Shown: in pieces, positions 31,301-43,111 of the stretch
Layout: every line of letters starts with the position of its first letter
Position numbering within the stretch: the stretch's first letter is position 1
Origin: Metridium senile
Lineage: Eukaryota; Cnidaria; Anthozoa; Actiniaria; Metridiidae
DNA length: 64,000 bases
Direction: 5' to 3'
NCBI GenBank assembly: GCA_949775045.1
Contig: OX459095.1
Location: forward strand, 37,384,809-37,448,808
Translations under genes and position numbers: made by a program
The notes under the pieces: model-generated
The model's input: the letters and a program-made list of their open reading frames with translations, nothing else
Told to the model about the DNA's origin: nothing
The model's database searches: none

Positions 31301-31660
31301 TAACAGAATCTTGTAAATGTTCTACATTAGACAACGTAGTGGAGTTGACTCGATGTAAAATATTTGAAGGACCAGGTTGACTGATGATATCTCCAAAAAG
31401 AAGCAGAAGGCCAACCAAAACGTCATGAGTATCGCGGAAATGACGAGTCTTGTTAATTGCGTAATCACGATTAGGTTTTGTAGGCCTGATAAAAAGATGG
31501 TTTAAAATAAAACCAAGCATGATTTGCTTCAAAAACATCTAAAGCCACGTTTTTCGAGACTTGGCTGCTTTGAAATCTACAGTATATGATGGACAGCCAT
31601 AGAAATGTTGAAAGTGCCACGGAGCACACATGAGTGCGTCCGGACGCCATTTTTCACAGC
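28356..31660 (-). pseudogene. Decayed non-LTR retrotransposon (CR1/L2/Jockey-like) interrupted by the Polinton
   Basis: Order on the minus strand: 5' region with LLLLFGDIISQPGP (31538-31200), a degenerate relative of the GDVELNPGP motif at the start of such ORFs. Then endonuclease pieces (LFVGDFNLPEITW, 31038-30667), a linker, and reverse transcriptase (SNYRPVSLLS, LDFSKAFDSVPH, VPQGSLLGPFLF; 30031-29171) breaking frame just before the YxDD site. Last come the RT thumb and C-terminal part (29078-28379). Several frameshifts and stops make it dead. Its 3' UTR and tail continue at 10859-10611 beyond the Polinton. Confidence 0.85.
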
Positions 31661-32578
31661 GATTCTATAATGATAATGTATTTATATAGAGCACTTTCTA
31701 TGTGTATATATTCAAATGCGCTTTACACATTATAGTATAGTTAGCTGTTAGTAATTAGTATATATAAGTGTAAGTGTAGGCCTTTCACTGAGGATGGTCG
31801 TAATAAGATAACATGCCTATGACCTTCTTGTTAGTAGGTTTCAATGACTCGTATAATTATGAGGTAGCTTCTACACTGTTAACTTTAGGTAAAGTATAAA
31901 ATAAAGGACGGAATTCTGCCCAGCATTCTATGATGTATTGTACTGACTAAATCATTTCTCTATGTGCGATGTCTACTATTATCGCATTTGCGTTTGAATT
32001 TCTGGTACCCATAAAATGTTGGCCTTTTGGTTATTAAGCTCATTGTTATTTTTTTTTTTACTATATGAGCACAATAAATTTTGACTAACTTGTAGTTAAA
32101 TCATATGGTGCTAGTCAATGGCAGTTCTCTGATTTTACCTGCATTGATCATCAGAGTTAGATACAACAGGTTCAGTACTGTCAATGCCACTTGTTCCTTG
32201 ATTGTTATCATTGGAAGTTATGCTGTAAAACAACAAGAACAACAAAATAAAAACCAATGTAAATATTTGCTGACTGCAAAGTAAAAAGACATTTTGATTC
32301 AAAAACTAATAATCATGGAATAATAAAAATGTAATTTTTTTTCAGAATGCAGATTTTTCATGTTTTTTTTTTGTAAAGAAAATATCTGGGAAATCAGCAA
32401 ATGAAGGCCAAAACCTTTCATGGATGACTAATATGATTATTATTATCAATATGATTATTATTGATATTATTGTTGTGATGATGAAAATGTGTGTAGTGCA
32501 AAGGTATTTAAACACCTTTCCAATTACAAAAACACTAAGTATGGCAAGAAACTTGATGACAAAATTACCTTGCCTTAC
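31661..32578. other. Spacer, possible small exon
   Basis: Starts with a phrase typical of retroelement 3' ends (TTTATATAGAGC and GCGCTTTACAC). Around 32142-32224 a minus-strand exon-like stretch has a TTACAG acceptor and a CAG|GTAAAA donor, but its phase does not fit the exon at 32579-33478. Nothing else is seen. Confidence 0.4.
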
Positions 32579-33478
32579 CTTTTTATCATCATCTTCACTT
32601 ATGATTACATCGGGTAGCTCTGTACCAATAGCAGGTAACCTAAGTGTATCGTCATTACATGTATTGTCTGGTAATGGACCAAAGCCTTTGAAAGTGATTG
32701 TTGGTTCAGATGATTCTTCTTCAATGCATACAGGGTTTGTTTCTGGGCATACATGCAGGAGAACCTGGTGATATTTGTCAACGCATTCTGTTGGCTTGAC
32801 AAAACAACCTGCCGATGTACCCAAAGTAAAATACATAGGTTCTAGTGACAAAGAACCACAAAAGTCATACACAGCCATCATGCTTTCATTTGAGAGAAAC
32901 CATCGTGACTTCAATCCCAAGGTAGGGTGTCTTATGGCTATCTTTACTCTTTGACATGATTCCTTATCACTTTGTTCCGGTGGCACTCTTCTAGATCTCG
33001 CAGCTTTCAAGAACTCCTGCATTGCTCTGTCTTTTTTGTTGCTTTGATCCATGTGTCCATCCATGTTATCCTCTTGTTTCTTCGTTTTGGCAATGTCAGC
33101 TAAGAGACTTTCTTTGTAAGCTTTGTCTTGTTCATTCTTTAATGACTCTCGTTGAGAGGATGTTCCAATAAGCTTGCTTTCATCATCAGAAATTGTGATT
33201 ATTGTAGCTGATTCTTTGTCATCACCATCATCAGCATGTGCACTGTGTGTATCATCAATATCTTCTGAGTCACTATTGCTAAATGCAGACTTTTCTAAAT
33301 CTTCATCACTCAAGTCAATTTTCTTACTCAACAGATATAATCGAGGTTGAGTCATTCCTGTTTGTTCTTGATAAGTTTCTGGTGTAAAGTTTACATGGTC
33401 TTCAATTGCCTTTCCTCTAAAGTTTTCAAGAGAAAACAGTAGTCCATCCTTCTCTTCTAAACTTGAGGTAGAATCTTG
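32579..33478 (-). pseudogene. UBX-like domain gene fragment, paralogue of 9.5-10.5 kb
   Basis: Open from the LINE junction at 33478 (before the MTQPRLYL methionine at 33355) to a GTAAGG donor at 32578. Starts EEKDGLLFSLENFRGK and RLYLLSKKIDLSDEDLE. A Ser/Asp-rich acidic linker follows, then a helical KAYKESLLADIAKTKK that recalls FAF/UBX proteins, then RVKIAIRHPTLGLKSRWF and VYDFCGSLSLEP, a UBX-like beta-grasp. The NFRG...RLYLLSK block matches NFKG...RLYILTK in the 9.5-10.5 kb remnant. Its 5' part is cut by a LINE, hence the pseudogene call. It could still be a 3' portion of an expressed host gene. Confidence 0.5.
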
Positions 33479-34800
33479 ACAACAACAACAACAACTTTAT
33501 TTGTACCATTCTCTCTACATTTTTTGTATACAAATATTGAATATACATATATTATACAATTTTTTTTTTCAAAATATATTAAAGAGAAGGTACAGGTTGC
33601 CTGCAATAATCGCAAGGCTAAATAAGAACAGACAACCTGTTCTATTTTATTTACAAAAAAGTAATTCTAAATTAGATGGCACAAGTTAAAGTTTCAAGTA
33701 GTGTTACAATTATTTTGGCACTTAATTAAGTGTAGTTATGACATTTTGTACAAAAAAACGGAGAGGAAATAAAGTAAACAAAGAATTACACAGGCATCTA
33801 TATATATGCACATGATCATGTGCAAACATATAGAGCTACAGAGTTATGGATGATATGGATATTTTAGGATATTTAATGATTAATACTTGTTCAATATATC
33901 ATTGATAATTGCTTTTTTAAATAAGGTCCTAGAGAGATCCTTAGTTTTTTCATTAAGAGAATTCCAGATTTTTACACCTTGAAATCGAATATTATAAATT
34001 GCATAATTAGTTCTTGTCTTTGGTAAGGAATAACTTGACTTTGAAGATAATCTAGTATTATATTTATGGATGTCTTTAACTTTAGTGAAGAAGTTATAAA
34101 AGACAGGTGGCAAAATAGAATGATGATACTTATACATAAATACTGATATGTAGAGAAATGTAATATCATTTAGTTTGATGATATCTAACCTTTTAAATAG
34201 GGGACTGTGTTTTTCATCAAAGCTAGAGAAGGTTATAACTCGTATTACTTTCTTTTGTAATTTGAATAAGGGGTCAAGAGTTGTGGGGTAGGTGCTACCC
34301 CAAGCAAGTATACCATATATTAGGAATGGGTATATCAAACTATAATATAATTTTGTCCTTGTTTTTAGATCGACAAAATATCTTATTTTAGATAAGATAC
34401 CACAGTTTCGTTTTACCTTTTGAGTTAGGCTTTCCTGAATATATATCTTGCCATTTGATTGACCTTGATCGAGACCAATATTATTGATTGAGAAGTCTTT
34501 TAGCGATCGTCTCTTTTGGTATAGTTCTTCTCTTTTGTCACGTCTCGTAAAACGTACAATAATCGGGCTTGATTGATCATTATTTCTTCTATTTCTAGTG
34601 GGCAATCTCTGACTATCAGACATGTCCTCAGATTTTACAGTTACATCAATTAGAGAGCTAATTTTCGTTACGATGTTGTTTGTATCTTCACCGGCCATGG
34701 CTGGGATACCGTGTATTTCCAGACATTCTCTTCTCGTGTATTGTTCTTGATCGTCACAATGGCTTATCAACACAGCACAAAAAATTAGATTTACGATTGG
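33479..34800 (-). mobile_element. Internally deleted LINE: ORF1 end joined to RT C-terminus
   Basis: One 297-codon frame (34773-33880) begins with L1/CR1-type ORF1 sequence (DDQEQYTRRECLEIHGI, later GKIYIQESLTQ). It switches without a break to the C-terminal reverse transcriptase region (KLYYSLIYPFLIYGILAWG, KLQKKVIRVIT, GVKIWNSLN). The endonuclease and palm are absent. The 3' UTR ends in AATAAAGTTGTTGTTG at 33479, a (GTT)n tail. The 5' end is truncated near 34800. Confidence 0.75.
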
Positions 34801-35250
34801 TTAAAGCTTACGTTTTGTTAGAGTAATGTTTAAGTAGATTTACGAGAACTTTACAAAATGTAAATAAAGTTAAGCTTTACGAGTCATTTACACTGACTCG
34901 TAAGTCAGACGTAATGAGACTCTTTAGCCGCTAGCTTTACGCGATGCATAAAGGGGCTTATTGCTTTAGAATAAGGCTCCGTTACGCAGCGTTTTTTTAG
35001 CTTAAACGTTTTCATTACGTTTGATTTACGTTGGATTTAGGAGCGTATTGCTTGGGAATAAGAACGCATTACACTTAGTTTTTTCAGCTTAAACGTTTTC
35101 ATTACGTTGGATGTACGTTGGATTTAGGAGCGTATTGCTTGGGAATAAGAACGCATTACACAGTTTTTTCAGCTTAAACGTTTTCATTACGTTTGATTTA
35201 GGAACGAGATTCTTCCGGAACAAGACAGTCATACACAGCGTTTTTTTAGA
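34801..35250. repeat. Degenerate ~87-bp tandem repeat
   Basis: TTACGTTGGATTTAGGAGCG and GCTTGGGAATAAGAACGC phrases recur near 35041 and 35128, with partial copies before and after. Each unit contains AGCTTAAACGTTTTCATTACG. Confidence 0.65.
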
Positions 35251-36021
35251 ATTGTCATGCAGAATTGATCAAACTATATAAAACCGTACTTCAATCAATA
35301 CATTGGATTGTAGGATCATGTAAAATATATTATTCACACAAAGGAAGTAGAGACATATCTTTCTTAAAATTGTTTAATTAAATATTTCAAAATATTAAAA
35401 TACAGTATAAAAAGATTTAAGTGACATATTATAATTATTATACAACATAATAATGATATAATATGATTTGAGTAACATATTATAACTATACAACATCTCA
35501 AATGATGCCGTTTGAAAACTGTAACTGTCATCAGTTTTTAAAACTTCGATATAATCCATCTAATAAACTTTAACAATATATTATAATTAGAAATGTGATA
35601 GATTACGAGCACTAAAATCATGCTACATAAATATCATTGTATATAAGTGTTTTTTTTTTGTTATCTTATTCTATTAACTTATCATTGAAAACTTGTATTC
35701 TCTACTTTCACATAACCATAATGCCTTCTGTTATTTGGGGGTAGATATAAAAATTTTTTAATTGAATCACAATAGCAACTCCCCAATAACAAAAGAAATT
35801 GTGGTTTTGTGAAAGTAATTTAATAACTGACACTTCAAGTGTCATCTATTCAAATGCTTCCTAAGTAAAAAAATTCAAAGTTGTTTATGCTAAAACTTGG
35901 TCATCAATGTGATTAATCAATAACGAGCTATAATGAAAATTCTACTTGCTCAATAGATTGGAGAGACTCGATATTGAGGACCAATATAATAATTATGTAC
36001 ATGTATAGTTATTTCAAAAAC
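35251..36021. other. No gene seen
   Basis: Very AT-rich sequence with short inverted words around 35690-35820 (stretches AACTTTCACATAACCA and its rough complement) but no ORF or clear element. Confidence 0.5.
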
Positions 36022-36245
36022 GTTTACAGCGAGGATACTCGAACCGTGAACATTTGACTTTTTTTATGTTAATATTTTCTGAGCCTTCTACTGCTCCAAA
36101 ACCTCTAAAAATGAAGCAGTGAGTTCAAATACACTAAGTGTTCATAATACATCTTATTTCTAATCTATTCGCTCAAGGGATGCAGATTAAAAAGAAGGAA
36201 CAAAACAACTCCAAGTGTTCATGGTTCGAGTATCCTCACTGTAAC
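36022..36245. repeat. MITE copy A (GAGGATACTCGAACC ends)
   Basis: Terminal inverted repeats of ~33 bp with the core GAGGATACTCGAACC, internal AT-rich sequence, ~224 bp in all. A diverged relative lies at 37098-37268. Confidence 0.7.
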
Positions 36246-36255
36246 AGAATAATTT

Positions 36256-36412
36256 ACTTGTTTTTAAATTCCTATTGGTGTTGAATAATAAGTTGCATGC
36301 TAAGTTGGAAAATCATGACTAATCTCTACTCGCATACATGTAATAACGATGGTTATTAATGATTGTTTCAACTTAGCATGCAACTTATTAAGGCTCAACA
36401 GCAAGAGGAATT
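36256..36412. repeat. Short inverted-repeat element
   Basis: Arms of ~45 bp share AATAAGTTGCATGCTAAGTTG in opposite orientation, ~157 bp in all, beside the last exon of the 36.4-39.6 kb gene remnant. Confidence 0.7.
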
Positions 36413-37097
36413 AAATGTTATTTAAAAAATTGGTGATAAAGGACCAGTAATATTTAGTGAAATGCCGTTCCGACTAACTGGTGTAGAGTTATAACTAACT
36501 GGTGTAGAGTTGTGACTACTACTTGCACTGTTTGATGTGGCATTGCCTTCTCTTACAGCCCAAGCTATGGGTTCTTCGGGACAACACCTTGATGAAAGTT
36601 CTGTATGCGGTCTTCTTTGCAATATTGCCTTTCTCGTACGCCTTGGAAGACTTCTATAATATGTGTCATCTAGTTCTTTTTTTACTTTTGTCTACCTAGA
36701 CCTCTCCCATGCTAATTTCTTTGTTTTATATCCCTTGAGTACCACTTCACCGTCTTCATCACTTAGATCGCTCTCATCACTACTCATTTACTCCATTACC
36801 ATAACTTCGCTTATCAGCTCTTTTTTTCTCTCACTGTATTCTTTCTGTAGCTGTAGTCCTTTGACTATTCTTTGCAGTTTCTGATAAGAAAAATAAAATT
36901 TTTGAATAATTTATTTAATGTCGCTCTCCAAGTAGACTGTTAAAGTCCATACAAGGTGATTTTTGCTTGCGCGCTTCAAGCTAGTATGCCAGTCACAAGC
37001 ATTTTATCACTTATCCAACAGTTCCAAGATGGCGTCATTCAAGAGAGTTGTTTTCCATGTTAACCCTAAATATGTCCTTAACATAACTTTGCATTAT

Positions 37098-37268
37098 AGT
37101 TAGGATACTCAAACCACGAACACTTGCCTTTTTCATGTTACTATTTTCTTAACCTTTTATAGTGCTACAAAACCACTAAAAATGAAAAGTAAGTTCTCAT
37201 GTATTTGCTAATGGGATGTTGGTTAAAAAAATAAAAAAAAAATTATCAAAGTGTTCACGTTTCGAGTG
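37098..37268. repeat. MITE copy B, relative of copy A
   Basis: Ends TAGGATACTCAAACCACGAAC and its inverse GTTCACGTTTCGAGT. The internal TTTTTCATGTTA...CTAAAAATGAA resembles the element at 36022-36245. Confidence 0.6.
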
Positions 37269-37536
37269 CAAAAAAAAGTAACCAAAACCATTTATGCTTT
37301 CTCGAGGCACCATTTTGGAACTGTTTGTTTTGACAAATAACTAAGAAAAAGGCAATTATAGTTTTTCTAAGTAAGGTTTTACTTATATCTCTCATCCGTC
37401 CCTGTTTCCTACACAACAAGGCATGACTCTTTGCTGTTCCATTTCTTTTGCGCTTTAACGCGTCACACAAGGATTTGTAGTATGTTGCTGCTGCTCCTAA
37501 GAACAAAAACATTTTGTTGTTAGTTATTAGCATCAT

Positions 37537-38991
37537 ACTAACTTTAGTTGTATCATGTAATGCAATGAAACAGAATCAAGGAGCTTGTGTGAACAACACA
37601 AGTAATTTTCATCTTCTATTATATACTGTACAAAATTACTTGATTCTGATTGGACAAGAGGAGTACAATTAAATCGTAAATGGACTCTGCAGAGTACCAA
37701 TTAGTATTTTTGCACAATTTGTAATTAATAGATACTCGCCATGTTTACAAAGTTGTAAAATTGGACTTGCCTAAAAGGCTTGACACTGTGCAAATTTTTT
37801 TCAGAATCAAGTAATTTTGCCTAAAAGGCTTATCCAATTTTGAAAACTTCCAAAACATCACACATACCTATTAATTATAAATTGTACTCAAGATTGTGTG
37901 ATATTTCCTATACAAACAATAATTTATCAAAAACAATACATACATGAAAATTCAATAAGAAATAAATACAAGTGAAAATAATAAAAATGCAATTTAAAAG
38001 AATGGACATTTGATCTTAGCATCTAACTGGATGTGATAGAACAAAGAATGCACTTATATTGCGACTTAATTGTTTACATTTTTCCCAATACAAGCAATTT
38101 ATATGTGATTATAAAAAACAAATACTAAAAAATGAAAGATGAAATACAGATACATTAGTAAAATACAATATGCCCTTGACACACTTTAATATAATATAAA
38201 GTATATCAGCGCAAAGTTAACATGCACAACTTGTTAGCATCACAAATTAGTGTTAAAGCTAACCTGACCAGGACTGAGGGATATTTCTATGTTCTTTTTA
38301 ATCCATCAAGAACCACATAAAAAGTAGAAAAACTATTTAAAATACACATAAAATAAAAGGGGCTTATATGTTTCAAAATTTAAAAATTAATATCTTTGAC
38401 ACTTAAGGCTTAAAAACAGATTTGATAATAAGTACAAGGACCCCCTCCCTGTTATATTTGTTTTGCACAAAATTGGTATAATATGTGAATGCTTTCATCC
38501 TGTGGCTAGGTTGTGTTTTCATCCATGAATATATGTTATAATGAACAAGTGAAATTACAAGATGTTTCGATGCCAGGCTCAAAATTAAAATAAAATGTTT
38601 AAAACAATTACAAGATTCTTGAATAAACAAGACATATTTACATATAGTCCTAATTGATGTTTGAAAGAAACTTGCCATTTTTTTGTAATGAATTCTCTAT
38701 AAAGCTATTGTATTGTTTATCCCTTGTGAATTCTAAATATTAAGCAGACAAATTATTCCCTTTTTAGACTCAGTTACAAATGATTAACTTATAGGCTTCA
38801 ACTAATTTGTGTTTATACATAGTTTTTTGAGAACCAGGCACGATTGAGAGTTAAAAAATAGTCATCTTAATTTTGGTAAGGAAAATATAATATTTATACT
38901 TAATAGGAAATAAATTAAAAAAGGACCAAGGATTTGTGATTATAGGTTCAAGTTCTAGCTCACTTTTAAAATACATTGAACATTATATTAC
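37537..38991. other. Intron-like AT-rich sequence
   Basis: Lies between two exons of the decayed gene. Only small chance ORFs are visible. Confidence 0.5.
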
Positions 38992-39607
38992 CTCTTAGTT
39001 GTGCTGGGCTCCAGGGGCAGTTTTCAGCACCTTTGTTGTCGTCCACCACAGCCTGCATGACTAGCCCCTGTACTTTCTTGTTGGTCACTGAAGTAATTCT
39101 GGGAAAAAAAAAAAAAATATTCAAAGTCATTATTACTACATACTAAATATATCCATACTATATCTATTATAATAATAATAGCTTTTATTTCCACACAATA
39201 GGATTACAGCTGGGGTAATATGGTTGTGTGTCTACAATACTACCCCCTTAAACCCTGTATCTAATTTAATCCCCCATTCCAAAATAATAGATACCCTGTC
39301 CCCAAACCATTACAATCTCAAAATTATTGGATGAAATGTTTAACTAAAAATATGAAGAAGTTGATTTGAAAAGTAATAAGATATTTTGCCAATTTATTTT
39401 TCATTGTCTAATAGTTTCCAGAGAGTAGCATATATGTGTAAAATGAGTAATTTTTTTTGCTACCTAGTACTTTTTTACTAATTTAGTCCCCTGATATGAA
39501 CACTTACCTCTCTGTAAGGTTGAATCCTTCAATTGTTGGCTCATCTTCTATGAGCGTCTTGTACCATTTTCGGAAATTTTTCTACGAGTCAAGAGGACAA
39601 CATTTAA

Positions 39608-40503
39608 GGTGGCTTCCTATAGTATTCTTCAGACCATACCTTTCATTTTAATTTGGCTTATTTATAGTATTAACTTACACGTATATACTTGGTTTTTGGA
39701 CCAGTGATAATGCTTTGATGAAAGTTTGGATTGATGCCAATTTTAGCTTGATTTAAACTATTTTAAAGAAAATCAATCTGTTTGATTTGAAGTAATTTGC
39801 AAATATATTCTAAACAGCGATTTTTTGCATGTTGAAAGATAGCAGCGGCCTAAACAATACTCAGGAGAAACGAAATGCCATCAAATTACTACATAAAATA
39901 CCTTTCCTTATACACTTCCCTCTGGCTAAATGCTAAATCTTAATTTATTTCCAAAGTAGAAATACCATTTTTTTCCTTGCATGAATATTAAATAAAATAT
40001 CAAAATAATCACTCGAAGAAAAAAAATTGTATCTCTTCTTCAAAAAGGAATTAAGATTTAGCATTAAGCCAGAGGGAAGTGTATAAGGAAAGGTCTGTTA
40101 TGTAGTATTTTGATGGTATTTCGTTTCTTTTGAGTATTGTTTAGGCCGCTGCCATCTTTCAACATGCAAAAATTACGGCTTTAGAGTATATTTGCAAATT
40201 ACTCGAAATCAAACAGATTGATTTTCTTTAAAATAGTTTTGCAATTGTATGGAGTTTATTATGTTGTTTACCGCTTGTCTAGGTCTCATCAAGTTGTAGA
40301 GTTATTCGACAAAAAACAATTTCGGCCATATTTCTTTATCGTTGCCAAGGTAACGCCAATAAAGCTAAAATTGGCATCAATCCAAACTTTCACCCAAGCA
40401 TAATCACTTGTCTAAAAACCAAGTATATAATTGTAAGTTAAGACTATAAAAAGACCAAATTAAAATGAAAGGTATGGTCTGAAGAATACTATAGGAAGCC
40501 ACC
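39608..40503. repeat. 896-bp near-palindrome (foldback element)
   Basis: Starts GGTGGCTTCCTATAGTATTC and ends with its inverse. Arms of ~380-400 bp correspond along their length, including GTATATACTTGG, TTTGGATTGATGCCAATTTTAGC and GAAGTGTATAAGGAAAGG. The right arm has ~130 bp extra (about 40241-40370) and the centre is near 39990. No coding capacity. Confidence 0.85.
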
Positions 40504-40799
40504 ACATTGTTATGAGAAGCTAGCTGTCGGCAACAACAATAAGAGATATTAATTTACCGGTTAGTAAAAATATGTTAGTTTACAGTAAATAGAAAACAGA
40601 AAAAAATAACGAGACTAAAGTTGACACAGAGACCTAACACAAACAAAACTAAAATGCCATATCCACGTGCGAAGACGATACAAGAATGCAAACACGACCA
40701 AATCTGCGAACTATAACCATACTAGCTAAAAAATACCTCAAAAACATAACGCCACAAAATGACTTAAAACGGAAACAACACACTATAGCGAGAGGAATA

Positions 40800-41070
40800 T
40801 TACCTAGGCGCTGCAATGTTTTGAGCGTCAGGAGCAGCGTTCTAGACAACGTTTTGTGCTTAGACCTGAACCGCATTTTGATCAGCATTCGGAACAGCAT
40901 TCTGTGGAGCGTTTTGGGCCGCATTTACAGGCGGAACATTTGCTGGTGGGTTTAAGACTCGAACAACTTCGCCCTGAGATGGAGCAACAGGAACTTGGTC
41001 GGCCGTGAGAAAGGAAGACGGGTTTGAAACGCTAGAGCTATAACGGAGACGATGTTTTCCGCGCCTGCTT
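40800..41070 (-). pseudogene. Gln/Asn/Ala-rich exon remnant
   Basis: The minus strand reads RRGKHRLRYSSSVSNPSSF, then VAPSQGEVVRVLNPP and a run of (N/Q)NA units (NAAQNAPQNAVPNADQNA), up to a GTAATATT donor near 40803. Two in-frame stops interrupt the QNA stretch. It may be a first exon of a repeated gene family. No function is assigned. Confidence 0.35.
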
Positions 41071-41115
41071 CGAGTAGAGTGACACTATAGGCCACATGAA
41101 TTGCCTTTTATTATC

Positions 41116-42350
41116 TCATTTGCATAATGATAATCCCCAGGGAATTAAATTAACAATGCAAATTGAGTTTCCATAGTTGATACGATGATATGCGAAAAAC
41201 CATGGTAACATTTCTTTTATGCACTCTAGATGGAGCGGCCAATTTCCTTCTCTCATTGCTCTGATAAAGCACAGTAGTGTAGATATAATTTCTAGATATG
41301 AATTCCAAAACTCCTTCATTGGACCATTGCTTTCATTACAGTATTGATTGTACTCCATCTTGGAATTCTGGTAAATACATCATTGTGTCAAAATGCTTGG
41401 TGTCGAGGTCTTGCCTGATCTGTTTAAGTGCACGTATGAGATGTGGGTGGTTGGTAGACTTTCCCTGTTTAGCTAGCCATTCTTTAAAACCTTGCATTTG
41501 TAGGCGGTGTAGTGCTTCAAAGATGATCTAAAATAAACATGGAAGAATAATTTAGATAATTTGAATGGTTTAGTACATGCTAACTATTTCAAAGTACAGT
41601 TACGCCACCTACCTTATGGATACGAATGGCGCGATTGTAATGCGTTCCTTCCAATACTACTGATAAGGATCCGGTAGCAACGATGTCACCTTCAATCAGG
41701 ATATCTGAGGGCCCGGCCTCTGCAAATCGTTTACCAATGCGCTGTAAATACACAAATCACGTGAAATGCCCCCATCCTTAACACCAAGCGCTGGAATTGA
41801 TGTGGATTTTTCCAGATTGTTTCTAGAGCCTTGGCATAAATGGCTTGATCAAGAACAACTATTACATCTTTCTGACCAAGCTGATCAGCAATTTGTAGAG
41901 ACTTCTTTAGTAATGTGAAGACCGTTGGCAGCTCTGTTGGGCTTGACTCTAGAACTGGACAGTAACCAATGCAACATTCTCGTATGGCTTTATCCTCCTG
42001 TAGGCTAATATTAAAAGTTGTCCATGCTGGTATGACTTGCTGTACATTCTCAGACAAGTTAAAGAGCGTGTCTTCAAATGGCTGTCGAGCTAGAATCCAA
42101 CCAAAATCGATTAACTAGGCACTTGCTGATAGTGCGTCATTCTCCTGGAACATTTGACTTGTGATGTCTTCGTGAATTTGACTTGGACCCTCTCGTCGAC
42201 CACGAGAATATGGAAGCATATTGGTGGTAATATATGTGATTGAACGTTTTTTAGACGGATATCTGTCGGCAACCATTGTTGGTGGTAAAGCACAAGTGTT
42301 GATCTTTCTTTGTATAATGATTCCGTTGGTACAATGTGTTGTATCTTTCC
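41116..42350 (-). pseudogene. Decayed multi-exon repeated-family gene (FDQALY-like)
   Basis: Main exon 42350-41613, next exon from 41527. It reads ADRYPSKKRSITYITTNMLPYSRG, then ENDALSASA, a TAG, and continues in the same frame as LIDFGWILARQ up to ENVQQVIPAWTTFN, then DVIVVLDQAIYAKALETIW and LRMGAFHVI. A frameshift near 41745 follows, then IGKRFAEAG and LEGTHYNRAIRIHK. The final exon ends with WNSYLEIISTLLCFIRAMREGNWPLH after another shift. I recall intact homologues in invertebrate gene sets but no function. Three lesions make this copy a pseudogene. Confidence 0.6.
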
Positions 42351-43111
42351 CTAGAAACATGTAATGTAAAATATGAGCAAAATTCATGCAGGATATATAA
42401 ATGTTCTTGGTTACATATTTACCTGTTATAGACTCCTGCTCTGCATTTCTCTTCGCACTTTCTTTTTGCATCAAAGGGTAAGAAATGTCCATCGTAGATA
42501 AATAAATCATTATTGTGTGTCATTAGACAGAATATTGCCGGACGAGGTACTGAGCCCCAATTTTTCTAACATCCAAATAAATCAAGCAGGATAATGGTTT
42601 TATTATTTACTACATGATTAGCACCAAAATAGTCAAAACAACAAATGTATATTTCAAATTTTACAAGTACTTTTACATAAAAGAATAGGCACATGTGCGG
42701 TTATTGCATGATTAGTTTTGACCATCGTTTGGCAGTGCATGGATGTAGTGAATAGTAATACAACTTATCTACATTGTCAAGATATTTATATGCTTGAAAG
42801 AATATATGATATTTTATTGATTATTGCATGATGACAATGTGGTTGAGTAGAAGTCATTTATATAGAGTCGTTTTCATATGAGGAAAACATTAGAAATTGC
42901 TGCCCTATCGTAGCGCCACTGCATCATACTCAAGGTTCACACTGATATGAAACCAATTCTATAACAATGAAAATATACTTATGGGAATTAATTACAAATA
43001 ACATTATAATCTTTCATTTTCCTTTTTGTCCATGTCAATTTATAAGTACAGATTACCAATGTTTACTTATGTCTGTGTGCTGATAATTATTTTTTGGAAT
43101 TGCATCTATAG
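42351..43111. other. Mostly empty spacer
   Basis: A possible upstream exon of the preceding pseudogene ends at 42423 (NAEQESITG before GTAAATAT). The rest shows nothing recognisable. Confidence 0.4.

Larger units (their letters stand above)
36422..39581 (-). pseudogene. Decayed multi-exon repeated-family gene (MSSDES motif)
   Basis: Exons by splice sites: 39581-39508 (NFRKWYKTLIEDEPTIEG), 39098-38992 (NKKVQGLVMQAVVDD, CPWSPAQLRG), 37496-37383 (TYYKSLCDALKRKRNG) and a terminal exon 36880-36422. The first three keep phase across introns. The last contains MSSDESDLSDEDGE and LAWERSR, a signature I recall from a repeated cnidarian/mollusc family, but it has two in-frame stops (after VME and after ERSR). 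A MITE sits in the intron at 37.1 kb. Function unknown. Unrecognised upstream exons may exist. Confidence 0.55.

Noticed and set aside
39608..40503. Target-site duplication ACATT around the palindrome
   Set aside because: ACATTTAA versus ACATTGTT match only in five bases and do not abut both ends cleanly.
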